Assembly: GCA_021785315.1 (NCBI GenBank)
Contig: JAJYFX010000081.1
Span: 1-7,438, forward strand
Length of the DNA: 7,438 bases
Source: Actinomycetes bacterium
GTDB lineage: Bacteria; Actinomycetota; Acidimicrobiia; Acidimicrobiales; Acidimicrobiaceae
Reading direction: 5' to 3'
Of this stretch, positions 5,343 through 7,438 are shown in pieces. The first letter of the stretch is position 1. The number at the start of each line of letters is the position of its first letter. The position numbers and the translations under genes are program-made. The notes below the pieces were generated by a model. That model saw only the letters and a program-made list of their open reading frames with translations. It ran no database searches and had not been told where the DNA came from.

Positions 5343-6910
5343 TTCGCATTCCTGTCCGATGTGGCGATGAACGCAGCTTTTCGCAAAGGGACTTCCTTGA
5401 TGATCAGTGAGAGCAGAAATGCCATTAGTGCCACTGGAACCGCAACAAGGAACACCGAATGGAGCGAGTGTGAAAATGCCTCGATGAAACCATGTTTTAT
5501 CGGGAGTGGCAAATGACTAAGAGCTGACGGGCTAGTCGCGATATTGCCGCCTTTGATGGTTGTCAGAACCGATGCTGGCAGGTATTTTGGCAGATTCTTT
5601 ATTAGCTGGGCATTGAAAATTGCACCGAATATTGCCACTCCAAAGGATCCTCCAATAGATCTAAAGAAGGTTGCCGTGGATGTGGCAGTCCCCAGGTATT
5701 CGTATGGAACGGCATTTTGAACAATTATCACCAGTACCTGCATCACTCCGCCAAATCCAAGGCCCAGAACGAACATGAAGCACGATGCTTCTAAAAGGGT
5801 GGTGTCAGCTTTCATCAAAGACAGGAGATATAACCCTACGACTATGAGTGCTGTGCCAGCAATTGGAAAAATCTTGTATTTCCCGCTTTTGCTTATCAGC
5901 TGCCCGCTGAGGATCGATGTTCCCACCAGACCGACCATCAAAGGCAGGAGTTCGAGTCCTGAAACAGTCGGAGAGGAATCGAAAACTGTCTGAAGAAAAG
6001 TAGGGAGGTAGACAATGGCACCGAACATTGCGAATCCAATAATGAACCCCGCTGCAGATGTCACTGTAAAAATAGAGTTCCGGAACAGGTTCAGGGAAAT
6101 CAGAGGTTCACTGGCCTTCCGTTCAACAAGAATGAAAGTCACAAGCAGGAAAATTGCCACTGCAGTACTGCTGATTATTACCGGTGACAGCCAAGGGTAG
6201 GTTGTCCCGCCCCAAGTGGTGACCAGTATCAGTCCGGTAACTGCCACTCCCATCAGCACTGTGCCAAGATAGTCGACCTTGTGGGATTTGGTCGATTTTG
6301 GCAAGTGAAGGACCGCTGCGATTGCCATCAGGGCCAGCACCCCGATAGGGAGGTTGATATAAAAAACCCATCTCCACGTCAGATTGTCGGTAAAAAATCC
6401 GCCGAGAAGGGGACCTGCTATAGAGGAAAGGCCAAATACCGCACCGAAGTATCCCTGGTACTTCCCTCTTTCCCTTGGCGAAACGACATCTCCAATGATG
6501 GATTGAGACCCAACTATCAAGCCGCCGCCGCCAATACCCTGAAGAGCCCGGAAGGCGATCAGCTGGATCATGCTTTGCGATAGTCCTGACAAAGCCGAAC
6601 CTACAAGAAAAATCACAATCGAGATTTGAAACAGCTTTTTCCTGCCGTAAAGATCTCCGAGCTTGCCCCAAAGAGGCGTCGACACTGTGGACGTGATCAG
6701 ATATGCGGTGACTACCCAAGAGAGATGATTCAGGCCTCCCAAATCTCCGGCGATAGTGGGAAGCGCAGTTGCGACAATTGTCTGGTCGAGCGCCGAAAGT
6801 AGCATCGCCAGCATTAGCGCCCCTATGATAAGCCCCACATTTGACTGAGTCGTTATCGGGTTTGTAGAAGCGCCGGCTGTGCGCACCGGATCGGTTGGGT
6901 TTGAACTCAT
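5321..6910 (-). CDS. DHA2-family (14-TM, EmrB/QacA-type) MFS drug exporter
   Basis: An inner-membrane proton-coupled exporter, probably of lipophilic or cationic toxic compounds; the substrate cannot be read from sequence. The 529-residue length fits DHA2 (14 TM) transporters. From the ATG at 6910 the family motifs are: D1, LSALDQTIVATALPTIAGDL (about 38-57) in TM1; motif A, GKLGDLYGRKKLF (82-94) in the TM2-3 loop; RALQGIGGGG (121-130) in TM4; and motif C, GPLLGGFF (166-173), followed by WRWVFYINLPIGV. Multiple hydrophobic helices continue to the C-terminus, which ends in a short basic/polar tail. Start: ATG 6910 has AAGGG about 13 nt upstream; a TTG at 6934 would add eight residues. It is transcribed divergently from a TetR-family gene, a classic efflux pump/repressor pair, and likely induced by its substrate through that repressor. 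Confidence 0.93.
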   Translation of the reverse strand: MSSNPTDPVRTAGASTNPITTQSNVGLIIGALMLAMLLSALDQTIVATALPTIAGDLGGLNHLSWVVTAYLITSTVSTPLWGKLGDLYGRKKLFQISIVIFLVGSALSGLSQSMIQLIAFRALQGIGGGGLIVGSQSIIGDVVSPRERGKYQGYFGAVFGLSSIAGPLLGGFFTDNLTWRWVFYINLPIGVLALMAIAAVLHLPKSTKSHKVDYLGTVLMGVAVTGLILVTTWGGTTYPWLSPVIISSTAVAIFLLVTFILVERKASEPLISLNLFRNSIFTVTSAAGFIIGFAMFGAIVYLPTFLQTVFDSSPTVSGLELLPLMVGLVGTSILSGQLISKSGKYKIFPIAGTALIVVGLYLLSLMKADTTLLEASCFMFVLGLGFGGVMQVLVIIVQNAVPYEYLGTATSTATFFRSIGGSFGVAIFGAIFNAQLIKNLPKYLPASVLTTIKGGNIATSPSALSHLPLPIKHGFIEAFSHSLHSVFLVAVPVALMAFLLSLIIKEVPLRKAAFIATSDRNANLNQDDV

Positions 6911-6995
6911 AATTAGATACTTGCCCTTTTTCAAATGCTCGCTGAATGAAATTAAGAAATTTGTCTTTCTATACTAGGGGTTGGCAGTTATCACT

Positions 6996-7022
6996 ATCTC
7001 AAAATGAGACGGTAAAATCTCA
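6996..7022. promoter_or_regulatory. Candidate TetR operator cluster in the MFS/tetR divergent region
   Basis: Three half-sites are visible: TCTCA (6997-7001), TGAGA (7005-7009) and TCTCA (7018-7022). The first two form an inverted repeat with a 3-bp spacer. The second and third form another with an 8-bp spacer. The hexamer ATCTCA recurs exactly 21 bp apart, two helical turns, placing both copies on the same DNA face. The location between divergent exporter and regulator genes is where a TetR dimer would be expected to bind and repress both. A TAAAAT at 7013-7018 could be the -10 of the regulator gene, overlapping the last half-site. Pattern-based only. Confidence 0.4.
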
Positions 7023-7044
7023 CTGTGTGGGAAATTGTTTGAGC

Positions 7045-7051
7045 GAGAGGA
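7045..7051 (+). promoter_or_regulatory. Ribosome binding site fixing the TTG start of the TetR gene
   Basis: GAGAGGA lies 6 nt before the TTG at 7058. An in-frame TGA at 7040-7042 prevents any start further upstream, and the first in-frame TTG (7052) abuts the site, so 7058 is the best-spaced start. Confidence 0.55.
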
Positions 7052-7057
7052 TTGGGT

Positions 7058-7438
7058 TTGGAAGACTTCGGTTCCAGAGCACCTGAAGGCCGATCGAATT
7101 TCCTTAGGGAATCAGGTAGGTCCGCAATCCTGGACCAGGTGGCTCACGTATTGGTGGAGGGCGGATTGGCAATGTCGATGTCCGACCTCGCAGAAGCGGC
7201 TGGAATCGGCAGAGCAACACTATACCGTTACTTTCCCAACAGGCAGGCGCTACTGGACAGTATTATCTCGCGTGCTGTTTGCGACCTGAAATCGCTAGTC
7301 GCAAGCTCAGGCAGCAATGAGCTGCAGACGAGGGAGAGTCTTACGCGATTTGCGCGTGCCGTATTGGCTAAAGCAGGTATTGCGTTGATATTTATGCGCG
7401 AGCGGATTGTAGTCGACAAGGAAATTTTGGAGAAAACC
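7058..7438 (+). CDS. TetR/AcrR-family transcriptional regulator, C-terminus off the right edge
   Basis: DNA-binding repressor, N-terminal 127 codons visible. The TetR helix-turn-helix is clear: helix 1 around SAILDQVAHVLVEGGLAMSM (residues 22-41), then SDLAEAAGIGRATLYRYF (42-59), where helix 3 (RATLYRYF) is the recognition helix, then PNRQALLDSII. After this begins the alpha-helical ligand-binding domain, which continues past the window edge. An in-frame TGA at 7040-7042 limits the N-terminus; the TTG at 7058 with GAGAGGA six bases upstream is chosen. The ATGs at residues 39 and 41 would cut the first DNA-binding helix and are rejected. It diverges from the DHA2 exporter, so it most likely represses the exporter and itself until a toxic ligand binds. 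The ligand is unknown. Confidence 0.92.
   Translation, partial: MEDFGSRAPEGRSNFLRESGRSAILDQVAHVLVEGGLAMSMSDLAEAAGIGRATLYRYFPNRQALLDSIISRAVCDLKSLVASSGSNELQTRESLTRFARAVLAKAGIALIFMRERIVVDKEILEKT

Noticed and set aside
6123..6719. 198-codon minus-strand frame in the exporter
   Set aside because: Same-strand alternative frame inside the MFS gene; lacks membrane character and family motifs.
7035..7289. 84-codon plus-strand frame at the right end
   Set aside because: Overlaps the TetR gene in another frame; the TetR helix-turn-helix is read in the frame starting at 7058.
1..7438. CRISPR arrays, tRNA or rRNA genes, prophage or defence gene clusters
   Set aside because: No regularly spaced repeats, cloverleaf-like sequences, rRNA segments or matching protein motifs were seen anywhere in the window.

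Overview
The window looks like a piece of an actinobacterial chromosome with moderate base composition. The evidence is a class II DAHP synthase, a coenzyme F420-type luciferase-like oxidoreductase, a DsbA-fold protein closely resembling Mycobacterium tuberculosis Rv2466c, actinobacterial-style NadD and RsfS, and frequent TTG/GTG start candidates. A moderate-GC acidimicrobial lineage would fit, but that is inference; no 16S or other decisive marker is present.

Layout. Positions 1-1274 (minus) hold a class II DAHP synthase (first step of the shikimate pathway) whose C-terminus runs off the left edge. A short divergent intergenic region with a 14-bp perfect palindrome and a recognisable promoter separates it from a plus-strand group: an F420-dependent LLM-class oxidoreductase overlapping nadD (NAD biosynthesis), then a 333-bp gap with no convincing gene, then rsfS (ribosomal silencing factor). 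rsfS converges on, and shares a CTAG stop-codon palindrome with, a minus-strand Rv2466c-like thioredoxin-fold gene whose active site is CPWS rather than CPWC. A small conserved-looking hypothetical gene diverges from it (4386-4721).

Positions about 4722-5320 have no intact gene. They contain, on the minus strand, a decayed C-terminal fragment of an IS200/IS605- or IS607-type TnpB, with one zinc-ribbon cysteine lost.

The right end is a typical drug-efflux module: a 14-TM DHA2-family MFS exporter (minus) divergent from a TetR-family regulator (plus, cut by the right edge). The shared intergenic region carries repeated TCTCA/TGAGA half-sites that are candidate operators. The exporter gene ends in a 12-bp perfect inverted repeat straddling its stop codon.

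Housekeeping metabolism (DAHP synthase, NadD, RsfS), redox chemistry (LLM oxidoreductase, Rv2466c-like protein) and regulated efflux sit side by side. I see no convincing evidence for a wholly new multi-gene system. The most notable points are the CPWS active site, the TnpB relic, the palindrome at the DAHP synthase start, and the TetR/MFS operator candidates.
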